DNA from: Bin87 sp965207585
GTDB lineage: Bacteria; Chloroflexota; Dehalococcoidia; Lucifugimonadales; UBA3495
Direction of reading: 5' to 3'
DNA: 64,000 bases
Assembly: GCA_965207585.1 (NCBI GenBank)
Contig: CBDBMT010000003.1
Coordinates: 2,356,001 to 2,420,000, forward strand
The notes below the pieces were generated by a model. That model did not search any database. It saw only the letters and a list, made by a program, of their open reading frames with translations, and was not told where the DNA came from. Made by a program: the position numbers and the translations under genes. Numbering within the stretch: position 1 is the first letter of the stretch; every line of letters begins with the position of its first letter. This document shows, piece after piece, positions 25,255 to 33,442 of the stretch.

Positions 25255-26156
25255 GTCGGCTGGCAGGGCTGTTCATGACGGCCCGTCCGCTGCAGTGGGT
25301 GAAGAACCTGCTGGTGTTTCTGCCGCTGCTGTTCGCGGTGGACTTGGTGTGGCAACCCGGCGACATCGGGACGCTGCTGCCGTACATTCCGAGGCTGGTG
25401 GGGCTATTCGCCGCGTTTTGCGCGCTGTCGTCGTCGGTCTATGTGCTCAACGACCTGGCAGATCGGGAGGCTGACCGACAGCACCCCACCAAGAGGACGC
25501 GGCCCATCGCGTCGGGGCATGTGCCGGCATGGCTGGCCGGTTCGGCGCTGGCAGGGCTGGCGGTTGCGGGAATAGCGGGACTCTACGGCATATCGACGCC
25601 GGCGCTGGGACTGCCCCTGATCGGCGGGATATATCTCGTCGCCAACGTAGGTTACTCTCTGCGACTAAAGCGGGTGGCCCTGGTTGACGTGATGATCGTG
25701 GCCGGCGGGTACGTGCTGCGAGCGGTGGCCGGAGCAGTGGCGGTGGGGGCGGCGCCGTCGCCCTGGCTCTACGCGGTCACCGCGGCGGGCGCGCTGTTCA
25801 TCGTGATCGGCCGGCGCTACGCCGAGGCGAGGCTGGCTGGAGACGAACCCGAGGCGCAGCGGGCGACGCTGTCGCACTATGCTCCGCCGCTGGGAGGCCA
25901 GTTGCTGATACTGTCCGCGACGGCGGCGCTGGTGAGCTACACGTTGTACGCAGTGGAGGCGGACAACCTGCCGGCAAACAACACCATGCTGCTCACCGTG
26001 CCCCTGGTGATTTTCGGGCTGTTCCGCTATCTGTACCTGTTGAACAACAGCCGGGACGCGGAGTCTCCGGAACTGCTCATGCTGCGCGACGCGCCGCTGC
26101 TGCTGGCGATAGCGGCGTGGATGGTCGTGGCGGGGGCCGTGCTGGTGCTGAATTGA
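25251..26156 (+). CDS. UbiA-family prenyltransferase, decaprenyl-phosphate phosphoribosyltransferase-like
   Basis: A 301-aa membrane enzyme with about eight helices. The first Asp-rich motif NDLADREADRQHPTKRTRPI resembles Rv3806c-type decaprenyl-phosphate 5-phosphoribosyltransferases more than quinone prenyltransferases, as does RPLQWVKNLLVFLP near the N-terminus. A second site lies in YSLRLK. Such enzymes make polyprenyl-phosphoribose for cell-envelope glycans. ATG 25251 overlaps the upstream stop (ATGA). If correct, the operon concerns polyprenyl-linked sugars. A UbiA acting on another acceptor is possible. Confidence 0.78.
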   Translation: MSRLAGLFMTARPLQWVKNLLVFLPLLFAVDLVWQPGDIGTLLPYIPRLVGLFAAFCALSSSVYVLNDLADREADRQHPTKRTRPIASGHVPAWLAGSALAGLAVAGIAGLYGISTPALGLPLIGGIYLVANVGYSLRLKRVALVDVMIVAGGYVLRAVAGAVAVGAAPSPWLYAVTAAGALFIVIGRRYAEARLAGDEPEAQRATLSHYAPPLGGQLLILSATAALVSYTLYAVEADNLPANNTMLLTVPLVIFGLFRYLYLLNNSRDAESPELLMLRDAPLLLAIAAWMVVAGAVLVLN

Positions 26157-26226
26157 CGGAAAAATTGGGCCAGCGTTACCACGCCAACCAGGATCGTGAG
26201 CTTCTCAATGACGATTGGCGGATATT

Positions 26227-26502
26227 ATGAACTGGAGAGATCACATCGAAACCAATAAAAAGATATCGGCCGGCAAACCGGTAGTCAAAGGTACCCGGCT
26301 GTCCGTGGCATTCATCTTGGAGCTGATGGGCGCAGGATCCAGCGAAGCGGCTATTCTGGCGAGTTATCCTCAGTTGACTCAGGAGGACATACGTGCGTGC
26401 CTGCATTGCGCCAGTGAAAAATTGGGAGAGTCGACCAACAAGTCGTCCATTGACGACTGGATTTCAGGGTTGGAGAACGATTGTGAAATTTATCGTGGAT
26501 GA
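26227..26502 (+). CDS. DUF433 protein, putative antitoxin
   Basis: A 91-aa protein with the DUF433 pattern GKPVVKGTRLSVAFILELMGAG and the following YPQLTQEDIRACL helix. DUF433 proteins are DNA-binding antitoxins normally paired with DUF5615 PIN-like toxins. Here the partner follows immediately, overlapping by 20 bases, but is frameshifted. ATG 26227 gives the canonical short N-terminus; a TTG at 26215 is in frame. GC is lower than in neighbouring genes, consistent with transfer. Confidence 0.85.
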   Translation: MNWRDHIETNKKISAGKPVVKGTRLSVAFILELMGAGSSEAAILASYPQLTQEDIRACLHCASEKLGESTNKSSIDDWISGLENDCEIYRG

Positions 26503-26843
26503 GAATATGGACGAACCGTTGACATCATCATTGCGCGACGCCGGTTACGACGTATTATCGGTATTTGAAACAGCACGGGGTAGCGATGATGTTGAAGTGC
26601 TTGTCCATGGCTGCAACGGAAGACCGGATTTTGTTGACCTATGATAAGAACGATTTTGGAGCGTTGCTTTATGACCGCGGGTTGCCGGCTCCGCTGGCGA
26701 TAATACCGTTTCGCATCCCTGATATACCTACCGAGGAACGTCCTCATTTCGTTGTTGATTCCCTGCTCGAAAGGTCAGACTGGTCCGACAGTTTCTGGGT
26801 GATTGAGCGGGAACGGATCCGATCACGGTCGCTCCCAGGCTAG
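26483..26843 (+). pseudogene. DUF5615 PIN-like toxin, frameshifted
   Basis: The start GTG 26483 reads VKFIVDENMDEPLTSSLRDA with the first acidic residues of the PIN-like active site. The frame breaks near 26600-26606. The expected continuation (MAATEDRILLTYDKNDFG, with the remaining Asp residues) is in the +1 frame to a TAG at 26843. The region is 361 bases, one more than a whole number of codons, so a single-base insertion explains it. The toxin is probably dead unless this is a sequencing error. Loss of the toxin with retention of the antitoxin is a stable outcome. Confidence 0.8.
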
Positions 26844-26903
26844 ACCAGCGTCACTGCCACTCGGAGCAAGCTGGACTCAACTGGCACAGTACGCGCGCGA
26901 GGG

Positions 26904-27060
26904 CCAGGGCCTTTCGATTGTCTATCCAAACTATCCAAATCGTCATTCCGGCGAAAGCCGGAATCCAGAAGATGCTGGCGTTACGGGACGTTGGCGACAG
27001 CAAGACGTTCCTGGATTCCGGATCAAGTCCGGAATGACGTAAACAATCGAAAGACCCTGG
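26904..27060. mobile_element. MITE-like element with 18-bp terminal inverted repeats and target duplication
   Basis: The ends CCAGGGCCTTTCGATTGT (26904-26921) and its inverted copy (27043-27060) match at 17 of 18 positions. Direct repeats CGCGAGGG flank it exactly at 26896-26903 and 27061-27068. Internally there are two small hairpins of the ATTCCGG...CCGGAAT type (26944-26963, 27015-27036). At 157 bp with no gene it fits a non-autonomous transposon. It occupies most of the 322-base gap between the toxin remnant and the DUF35 gene. Confidence 0.85.
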
Positions 27061-27165
27061 CGCGAGGGCCGGCAAGGTTGCGTCCGGCCTGTTCCGTCGC
27101 TATGCTTACCGTCGGTTGGCTCGGTGAGCCGGCACGGCTAATTTTCCGCATCGGAGATTGATCAG

Positions 27166-27606
27166 ATGACACAAGCTGCCCCCCAGATACCGCTGCCCGT
27201 GCCGCAGCCGGAATCGGACTTCTACTGGGAAAAGTGCAAGGAAGGCGAACTCTGGCTGCGCCGTTGCGTCGAGAGCGGTCGCGCCTACTTCTATCCCCGC
27301 GACATTAGTCCCTTCCCCGAAAGTTTCTCCCGCGATACCGACTGGATTCAAGCCAGCGGGCGGGGCACGCTGCACACCTTCGCTATCGTGCACCGGGCGC
27401 CGACCCCGGCGTTCCGCGACAAGGTGCCGTACATCACGGCGGTGGTGGAGTTGGAAGAGGGGCCCATGATACCGACGTGGCTGGTGGGCATTGAGTTTGG
27501 CGAAGGAGAGATACGCCCGGCTTCCATCCAATGCGGGATGGCAGTGGAGGTGGTTTTCGAAAAGATCACCGATGAAATCAGCCTGCCCATGTTCCGCCCG
27601 GCCTAG
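27166..27606 (+). CDS. DUF35 OB-fold protein (acyl-CoA-associated), degenerate zinc ribbon
   Basis: A 146-aa protein of the DUF35 rubredoxin-plus-OB-fold family. The N-terminal helix DFYWEKCKEGELWLRRC leads to where a CxxC...CxxC zinc ribbon should be. Only one cysteine of the ribbon remains, so metal binding is probably lost. The OB part (GRGTLHTFAIVHR...YITAVVELEEG) is intact. Relatives pair with thiolases or hydratases (ChsH2) and bind acyl-CoA. Followed by CMD and TPP-enzyme genes, it probably belongs to a catabolic operon. Confidence 0.8.
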   Translation: MTQAAPQIPLPVPQPESDFYWEKCKEGELWLRRCVESGRAYFYPRDISPFPESFSRDTDWIQASGRGTLHTFAIVHRAPTPAFRDKVPYITAVVELEEGPMIPTWLVGIEFGEGEIRPASIQCGMAVEVVFEKITDEISLPMFRPA

Positions 27607-27672
27607 CGTCCACCCGGCGCAAACCTTCGACACCCGTTGCCCGAAACCGCGACCACAGACACAGGAGGCGTC

Positions 27673-27993
27673 ATGACGCAGCCCGCAGCCCGAACCGTAA
27701 TGCAAGAAGTATCCCCCAAGCTGGCCGAGCTCTCCGCCGACGTCCTGTTTGGGGACGTTTGGGAACGCCCGGAACTGTCCAAGCGGGACCGGAGCCTGAT
27801 CACGGTGGCCACGCTGACCGCGCTGTACCGCACGGATCAGCTGCGGGGCCACATCGGTCGCGCGCTGGACAACGGCGTTACGCGCTCCGAAATCTCGGAG
27901 GTGATCGCGCACATGGCGTTCTACGCCGGCTGGCCGGTGGCGGCCAACGCGGTGCGAGTGGCCAAGGAAGTATTTGACGAGCGCGGCGTCTAA
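27673..27993 (+). CDS. Carboxymuconolactone decarboxylase-family protein
   Basis: A 106-aa all-helical CMD/AhpD-like protein. It has the pattern ERPELSKRDRSLITVATLTAL, a central RGHIGRALDNGVTRSEI and the late HMAFYAGWP. There is no CxxC, so it resembles true carboxymuconolactone decarboxylase (PcaC type) rather than the AhpD peroxidase. The start is ATG 27673 with AGGAGG just upstream. It lies between the DUF35 and TPP-enzyme genes, consistent with breakdown of an aromatic or cyclic compound. The substrate is unknown. Confidence 0.85.
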   Translation: MTQPAARTVMQEVSPKLAELSADVLFGDVWERPELSKRDRSLITVATLTALYRTDQLRGHIGRALDNGVTRSEISEVIAHMAFYAGWPVAANAVRVAKEVFDERGV

Positions 27994-28020
27994 CCGAAAA
28001 CATCAGCGCAATTCCCGAAG

Positions 28021-28050
28021 CCGTCATTCCAGCGCAAGCCGGAATGACGG
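28021..28050. repeat. Hairpin repeat, ATTCC/GGAAT family
   Basis: CCGTCATTCC, AGCGCAAGCC and GGAATGACGG form a palindromic 30-base hairpin between the CMD and TPP-enzyme genes. The same core appears twice inside the MITE-like element at 26904-27060 and in partial form at 60119-60143. Confidence 0.75.
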
Positions 28051-28074
28051 TTACTGTTAACAGGAGGCCACCAG

Positions 28075-29748
28075 ATGCCCAGCATGACCGGCGCCCGCTT
28101 TCTCGCCGAAACCCTCCGCGAGTATGGCGTAACCCACGTGTTTTTCGTTCCCGCGATCATTCGCCGCGCCCTGGTGGAGATGGAGGATGTTGGCATCAAG
28201 CGGATCATCAGCCACGGCGAGAAGTCGGCGGCGTACATGGCGGATGCCTACGCCCGGGTCACCGGCAAACCGGGGCTGTGCTTCGCCCAATCGGTGGGCG
28301 CCGTGAACCTGGCGGCAGGTCTCCAGGATGCCTACCTGGGGGTATCGCCGGTGATTGCCATCACCGGTCACCGTCCGCCGATGCACCGGCACCGGAACTC
28401 GTACCAGGAGGTCGAACATTCCAAGCCCTTCGCGTCGGTTACCAAGTACAGCGCGGAAGTGGAAACCGTTGAGCAGCTTCCCCACCTGCTGCGGCAGGCG
28501 TTCCGGGAGGTGACCACGGGACAGACCCTGCCGGCTCATCTCGACTTCTCCGGTATCTCGGGCGACGTGATCACCGACGGCATCCTGGACACCGATGTGA
28601 TCGTGGAAGAACCCTTCACCCAGCGGCCGGCGTTCCGGCCGGCGCCGGAGCCGGAGCGGGTGCGCGAGGCGGCGCGGATACTGTCGCAGGCAGAGCGGCC
28701 CGTGATCGTGGCCGGCGGAGGCGTGACGGCGTCGGGAGCCGAGGCTGAGCTCGTCCGGCTGGCGGAGATGCTCAACATCCCCGTGGCAACCGGTCTGAAC
28801 GCCAAGGGTTCCATACCGGAGAACCACCCGCTGTCGGTGGGCGTGGTCGGCAGCTATTCCCGCTGGTCAGCCAACCGCGTGGTGTCGGAAGCGGACCTGG
28901 TGCTGTTCGTCGGCAGTCATACGGGCAGCCAGATAACGCTGGACTGGCGGATACCGGCGGAAGGAACGCCAGTGATCCAGATCGACATCGACGCCAGTGA
29001 GTTGGGACGCTCGTATCCCGCCGCCTACGGCCTACAGGGCGACGCCAAGCGGACGCTGGAGGCGATCCTGGACGTTCTGGAGCCCACGGGCGGCAACGCC
29101 AGTTGGGTCTCCCGGGCGCAAGAGCACGTGCAGAACTGGCGGGACGAGCACGAGCCAGTGCTCACCTCCCACGCGGTGCCCATCCGCCCGGAGCGGCTGT
29201 GCCAGGAATTGACCGATTTCCTGCCGTCGGACGCAGTGCTCATCGCTGACACCGGACACGCCGGCATCTGGACGGGCAGCATGGTGGACCTGAACCACGA
29301 GGGGCAGTCGTACCTGCGCGCTGCCGGTTCGCTGGGTTGGGGTCTGCCGGCGGCGCTGGGCGCCAAATGCGGAGTGCCCGACCGGCCGGTGGTCTGCTGG
29401 ACCGGTGACGGCGGCATGTGGTACCACATCGGCGAGCTGGAAACGGCGGTGCGCTACGGCATCAACGCGGTGATTGTGGTGCACAACAACGGCGGGCTGA
29501 ACCAGGACCGTCGGGGCGACGAGGCAGCCTACGAGGGACGCGAGGGCGGCAATTCCGGTGAGCTGTGGCGGTTCAACGATACCGACTTCGCGCAGATCGC
29601 TGAGTCCATGGGCGCCCTGGGCATCCGCGTGACAGATCCCAACCAGATCAACTCTGCGCTGGACCAGGCAGTGAGCGCAAACCGTCCGGCGGTAGTGGAC
29701 ATCGTCAGCGACGGCGACGTGGCGGCGGCGCCACCGTGGGGGCCGTAG
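28075..29748 (+). CDS. Thiamine-diphosphate-dependent enzyme (acetolactate synthase large-subunit-like)
   Basis: A 557-aa TPP enzyme: PYR domain with Glu49 (SHGEKSAAYMADAYAR), central domain ending near 340 (QIDIDASELGRSYP), and PP domain with GDGGMWYHIGELETAV and HNNGG. It resembles catabolic acetolactate synthase-like lyases and sulfopyruvate- or oxalyl-type decarboxylases. No regulatory subunit is adjacent. Preceded by DUF35 and CMD genes with AGGAGG before the ATG, it likely carries out a C-C lyase step in the same pathway. It is only distantly related to the TPP enzyme at 6468-8192. Confidence 0.85.
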   Translation: MPSMTGARFLAETLREYGVTHVFFVPAIIRRALVEMEDVGIKRIISHGEKSAAYMADAYARVTGKPGLCFAQSVGAVNLAAGLQDAYLGVSPVIAITGHRPPMHRHRNSYQEVEHSKPFASVTKYSAEVETVEQLPHLLRQAFREVTTGQTLPAHLDFSGISGDVITDGILDTDVIVEEPFTQRPAFRPAPEPERVREAARILSQAERPVIVAGGGVTASGAEAELVRLAEMLNIPVATGLNAKGSIPENHPLSVGVVGSYSRWSANRVVSEADLVLFVGSHTGSQITLDWRIPAEGTPVIQIDIDASELGRSYPAAYGLQGDAKRTLEAILDVLEPTGGNASWVSRAQEHVQNWRDEHEPVLTSHAVPIRPERLCQELTDFLPSDAVLIADTGHAGIWTGSMVDLNHEGQSYLRAAGSLGWGLPAALGAKCGVPDRPVVCWTGDGGMWYHIGELETAVRYGINAVIVVHNNGGLNQDRRGDEAAYEGREGGNSGELWRFNDTDFAQIAESMGALGIRVTDPNQINSALDQAVSANRPAVVDIVSDGDVAAAPPWGP

Positions 29749-29820
29749 CGTCGTCAGGTCGAATCAGTCAGTGTGGCGGTTCAAAGGCGCCGACGGGCGT
29801 TTTGTGCGGAGGTATCACAA

Positions 29821-30007
29821 TGTTCTTCGCCGCTAAAGAAACAGTCGAGCGGTGGGCTGCGGCCAAAGACGCGAAGGCAGAAGCTCGAGGTCGCGAGGAA
29901 GGCCGTGAGGAAGGCCGGATGGAAATTGTCGCGTGCTGGAGGAGCACAACGTGCAGCTCCCGCCGGAACTGCTCCGCAAACTGAACGGCAAAGAAGATCC
30001 GAACTAA
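29821..30007 (+). pseudogene. Frameshifted small charged protein remnant
   Basis: From ATG 29821 the frame reads MFFAAKETVERWAAAKDAKA then an Arg/Glu/Gly-rich repeat (GREEGREEG). After about position 29930 the sensible continuation (LEEHNVQLPPELLRKLNG) is in another frame and ends at TAA 30005-30007. The join resembles small charged proteins common in Chloroflexota genomes. An upstream frame beginning at GTG 29771 (WRFKGADGRFVRRYHN) may be a further piece. Function unknown. It overlaps the 3' end of the convergent metF-like gene by a few bases. Confidence 0.5.
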
Positions 30008-30876
30008 TCAGCCGCTGGCGTATCCAGAGCCATGTCTAGGAACATGCGGGCGGCGTCGTAATTCCGCGCCCCGCTGCGCCGTATGGGTGGGACCAGATAG
30101 CAGTCCGTGGCGCCGGCGGCAAGCAGCGACTCCCAGATTTGGAGGGCAATGTCCACACCGGACCTACCGGCTGCCAGATCGTCGGATATCCACTGCGGAA
30201 CGCTGGCGAAGGATACGCCATCGGCCTCCATGAGCCCGACGCCGTAGAACACGGGCACGGATAGGGTTGCACCAGCGGCTGTGGTGTATGCCTCAGCGAA
30301 CCGCTCCACATCGTCGGGGTCAAACACCGGTTGAGTGATCAGGAAATGAGCGCCTGCTGCGACCTTGCGGGCGGCCAGGTTCGCCTCCTGCTCGATGCCC
30401 CGGCCCAGGTCGACGGTCGCCCCGATGCAGAAATCCGTGGGTGTGCGCAGGTTGCTCCCGCGGTGGTCGGCGCCGGAGTTCAGGTTGGCGATGGCGGCGA
30501 TGAGCTCGGTGGGCCGGTAGTCGTAGACGGCGGCCGCGGTGTCACGAGAGCCAAACGTGTCCCCGGCCACTACGATGACGTTTTCCAGGCCCAATGCCTG
30601 CGCCCCCAGCAGCAGGGATTCCAGCGCCAGGCGGTTCATGTCCCGTGTTGCCAGCGTGAAGATCGGGTCCGCGCCGTGGCGGTCGCGCAACACGGCGGCG
30701 GTCGCAACGGCGTTCATCCGAACTGCGCGCCCCGGGTTGTATGCCGCCGAGATGAAATCGGCCGACTCCGGCGGGGCCGGCACATCCTCCGGCCGGCCGG
30801 AACGCGGCGGCGAATAGTCGCAAATGAACGCGGGGCGGCCAGTCTGCGCGTGGATGCGGTCAACGACTTTCGCCAT
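30004..30876 (-). CDS. Methylenetetrahydrofolate reductase-family protein
   Basis: A 290-aa TIM-barrel flavoprotein of the MetF family. Typical segments are CDYSPPR near the N-terminus, HGADPIFTLATRDMNR, NVIVVAGDT, FCIGATVDLGR and AGAHFLITQPVFD. The expected reaction is NAD(P)H-dependent reduction of 5,10-methylene- to 5-methyl-tetrahydrofolate. Several segments differ from canonical MetF, and a role with an atypical folate or corrinoid pathway is possible. I chose ATG 30876; the longer upstream frame overlaps mqnA and looks non-coding. FolD is encoded at 36623-37516. Confidence 0.78.
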   Translation of the reverse strand: MAKVVDRIHAQTGRPAFICDYSPPRSGRPEDVPAPPESADFISAAYNPGRAVRMNAVATAAVLRDRHGADPIFTLATRDMNRLALESLLLGAQALGLENVIVVAGDTFGSRDTAAAVYDYRPTELIAAIANLNSGADHRGSNLRTPTDFCIGATVDLGRGIEQEANLAARKVAAGAHFLITQPVFDPDDVERFAEAYTTAAGATLSVPVFYGVGLMEADGVSFASVPQWISDDLAAGRSGVDIALQIWESLLAAGATDCYLVPPIRRSGARNYDAARMFLDMALDTPAAD

Positions 30877-30919
30877 CGTACGGACCTGAAACCCTTGCGC
30901 CAGGCTGGGGGGCGGCCGG

Positions 30920-31690
30920 CTAGCCGGGCAGGCCTTCGAGCAGTTCGCGGAAGCGGGCGATGGCCTGCTGCTCGGAGCGGCCCACGTAGTAGCGGATGCC
31001 TTGGACGTATTCGACGACGTCGCGGGGCAGCATGAGCAACTCGTCGCGCGGCTCGTTGAGGTGATACAGGCCGTCAACGCCCTCTTCGAGACCGACGTAC
31101 AGGGTGTCTTCCAGGATGGCCTTTTCCCGATCCTCCAGATCTTTGCGCATCACCCACTGGCTGAAGACGAAGGGCAGGTTGGTCCACTGGGTCCATTCCG
31201 AGCCCAGGTCGAAACGGTGGGCGAAACCGCGCACGCCCCGGCGGCGGCGCAGGGCCCGGTTGCCGATCAGCACGAAGGCCTCGAAGGTCTCGTCAGGGCG
31301 GATAACGTCGCCGGACCTGACGGCGAACTCGCCCGGCTCCAGGCCGTACTTTTGGCGGAGCAGCACCTCGAGCAACTTGGCGGCGGTGACGTCCTCGTCG
31401 GATACGCCGATGGTGACGCCGCCCAGCTCTTCCATCGGATATTGGGAGTAGAGGCACACGCTGACGGCGCGGCTCAGGGTGGAGAAGCAAAATCCGCCGA
31501 CAGGCTCGAAGCGGTCTTCCAGGCGAAACACGTCGGAGAGGTGGGCCGGACCCGCGTCGAGTTCGCCGTTGTCGAGAGCGTCGCCGAGTTGACGCGGGGT
31601 GGTCTCGCGCAGTTCGAATCCGCGACGCGCCATGTCGAAGTAAAAGGGTTCGGATTCCAGATACGGCACACGGCCGACTCTAATGGGCAT
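30920..31690 (-). CDS. mqnA: Chorismate dehydratase MqnA (futalosine menaquinone route)
   Basis: A 256-aa protein with a periplasmic-binding-protein fold, the form used by MqnA to dehydrate chorismate to 3-enolpyruvyl-benzoate. Visible features: GRVPYLESEPFY at the N-terminus, a DAGPAHLSDVF loop, LPFVFSQWVMRKDL near 180 and a helical GRSEQQAIARFRELL end. The frame is open far upstream (to 33049), but ATG 31690 is where homology begins. It implies menaquinone as the respiratory quinone. No other mqn gene is nearby. MqnD-like activity is the main alternative. Confidence 0.75.
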   Translation of the reverse strand: MPIRVGRVPYLESEPFYFDMARRGFELRETTPRQLGDALDNGELDAGPAHLSDVFRLEDRFEPVGGFCFSTLSRAVSVCLYSQYPMEELGGVTIGVSDEDVTAAKLLEVLLRQKYGLEPGEFAVRSGDVIRPDETFEAFVLIGNRALRRRRGVRGFAHRFDLGSEWTQWTNLPFVFSQWVMRKDLEDREKAILEDTLYVGLEEGVDGLYHLNEPRDELLMLPRDVVEYVQGIRYYVGRSEQQAIARFRELLEGLPG

Positions 31691-31879
31691 CTTGTAGCCA
31701 CCGTCAGGATAGGGAATGGTCCGCGACAACCGGCCTGGGAACGGCCAGAAGGCCAGTCCGCGGGACGCTAGGATTTTAGGGCGGGTCGATGCGAGGGTCA
31801 AGGAAGGGCTCTCGCAATCGCCGTAGCGACGGCGGATGACTTCTCGCAGGTCCGGCCGAATGAAAGATAGGACGACAGG

Positions 31880-31885
31880 TATAAT
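31880..31885 (+). promoter_or_regulatory. -10 element upstream of the enolase-superfamily gene
   Basis: A perfect TATAAT about 36 bases before the ATG at 31922. The -35 region (CGAATG at 17 bases) is poor, so it may need an activator. Confidence 0.45.
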
Positions 31886-31921
31886 TGCGAACACATTGAA
31901 TGAACTGGAGGCGACGCTTTC

Positions 31922-33025
31922 ATGCGTATCATCAACGTAGAGGCGGACATCGTTCGGATCCCATTGAGCACGCGGTTCAGCGGCAGCGTGTACCAGATCG
32001 AATCGCGGTGCACCATCGTGGTTCGCGTACACACCGACGAAGGGTTGGTCAGCGAGGTCTACTCCGGGGACGAGCGGACCGGGTACGAGCTGCTGAAGGA
32101 CCTGGTGGTGGGGCCAATGGCGGAAGCGGTGCAGGGCGAAGACCCCATGGCCATCGAGCGATGCTGGCAGAAAATGTTTGCGCTGACCCCCCACATTGGC
32201 AACAAGGCGATCGCGATGCGGGCCGTCGCCGCCATTGACGTGGCCCTGTGGGACATCACCGGAAAGGCGTTGGGTGTTCCAGTGCGGACGCTGCTGGGCG
32301 GGTACGCCGACCGGTCTCCGGTAGTGCGGTTTGCGTACTACGTGCAGGGACGGGACACCGCGTACATGGTCGAGGACCTGCTGCACCAGCGGGACCGCGG
32401 CATCGGCGGCGTGAAGCTGAAGGTGGGCGGCGTCGCGGTGGCCGATGACCTGCTGCGCGTGCGCGCCATACGGGATACGCTGGGCGACGACTTCATCATC
32501 GTTTGCGACGCCAACCAAGCTTGGACGCTGGACGAGGCGCTGGAGTTCGCGGGGCCGGCTCGGGAGATGGGGCTGGCCTGGCTGGAAGAGCCGTGCCGGT
32601 GGCAGAACGCCGACAATGACATGCGCCAGGTGCGGCTCCGCACCGGCATCCCGGTCGCCGCCGGCCAAGGCGAGAGCAGTTCGTGGGGCGGGCAGCGGCT
32701 CATGGACGCTGAGGCGGTGGACATCCTGAACATCGACGCGGCGATCTGCGGCGGGATTTCGGAATGGAAGCGCGTGGCCGACGCGGCGCAGATGCGCGGC
32801 ATCAGGATGGCCCACCACGAGGAGCCGCAACTGGCCGTGCAACTGCTGCCGGCCCACGCCCACGGCCTGTTCGTCGAGGTGTTCGAGGAGGAGCGCGACC
32901 CGGTGTACTACCAGCTGAACAGCGTGCTTCCGGAATGGGACAACGGTGAGATCGTCGCGCCCGACGAGCCGGGCATGGGGCTGCACCTGGATGCGGCGGT
33001 GCTGGAGGAGTACAAGGTTTATTAG
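31922..33025 (+). CDS. Mandelate racemase/muconate lactonizing enzyme family (enolase superfamily)
   Basis: A 367-aa enolase-superfamily enzyme. The acid/base Lys pair KLK is at 165/167. Metal ligands are Asp196 (CDANQAW), Glu222 (LEEP) and Glu251 (GQGES), and the opposing base is His298/299 (AHHEEP). The Lys/His arrangement is that of the mandelate racemase subgroup, which includes acid-sugar dehydratases and racemases. Substrate unknown. GGAG precedes the ATG. SAR202-type genomes carry many such paralogues. Confidence 0.9.
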   Translation: MRIINVEADIVRIPLSTRFSGSVYQIESRCTIVVRVHTDEGLVSEVYSGDERTGYELLKDLVVGPMAEAVQGEDPMAIERCWQKMFALTPHIGNKAIAMRAVAAIDVALWDITGKALGVPVRTLLGGYADRSPVVRFAYYVQGRDTAYMVEDLLHQRDRGIGGVKLKVGGVAVADDLLRVRAIRDTLGDDFIIVCDANQAWTLDEALEFAGPAREMGLAWLEEPCRWQNADNDMRQVRLRTGIPVAAGQGESSSWGGQRLMDAEAVDILNIDAAICGGISEWKRVADAAQMRGIRMAHHEEPQLAVQLLPAHAHGLFVEVFEEERDPVYYQLNSVLPEWDNGEIVAPDEPGMGLHLDAAVLEEYKVY

Positions 33026-33067
33026 GGCAGGATCCAGTTTGCGGAACATTGAAGGAAGGCAGGTGGC

Positions 33068-33421
33068 ATGGGAACGTTCAACGTCGATCTGTGGGTTGGC
33101 AACCTTTTTGCAGAAGCAGGGACCACCGTTTCCGCGTTGGTGGATACGGGCGCCACTAACACCATGCTGCCGTCGAGCTTGTTGCGGGAGCTAGGAATCG
33201 AGCCGGTGGAAAGCAGGTTCGCACGGGTGGCCGACGGACGACGTGTCGAATTGCAGACAGCATGGGCCAGGTTCTCCATCCAGGGGCGCAACGCGGTGGC
33301 GCGGGTCTCTTTCGGGTCGGAAGACGAATACCTGATGGGAGCAACCACACTGGAAGACCTGGGCATGGTGATCGATCCGGTGGATCAGCGCCTGATCGTC
33401 CTGGACAATTTGTTGATGTGA
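33068..33421 (+). CDS. Retropepsin-like clan AA aspartic protease (first of three)
   Basis: A 117-aa single-domain retropepsin-like protein. The active-site motif is LVDTGATNTMLP (Asp26), followed by LGIEP and the LMGATTLEDLG segment near residue 95. Such proteins act as homodimers and their targets in bacteria are mostly unknown. It is a close paralogue of the protein at 35155-35532 (shared MGTFxV start, LPSSLL, GATTLE). It lies in a low-order accessory cluster with two other proteases and a nuclease remnant. Confidence 0.85.
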   Translation: MGTFNVDLWVGNLFAEAGTTVSALVDTGATNTMLPSSLLRELGIEPVESRFARVADGRRVELQTAWARFSIQGRNAVARVSFGSEDEYLMGATTLEDLGMVIDPVDQRLIVLDNLLM

Positions 33422-33442
33422 TGCAGTGAAGGGGCGGAAGTT

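Noticed and set aside
30920..33049. A 709-residue minus-strand frame
   Set aside because: Only the last 256 residues (from ATG 31690) look like a real protein (MqnA). The upstream part overlaps the enolase-superfamily gene and is composition-driven.
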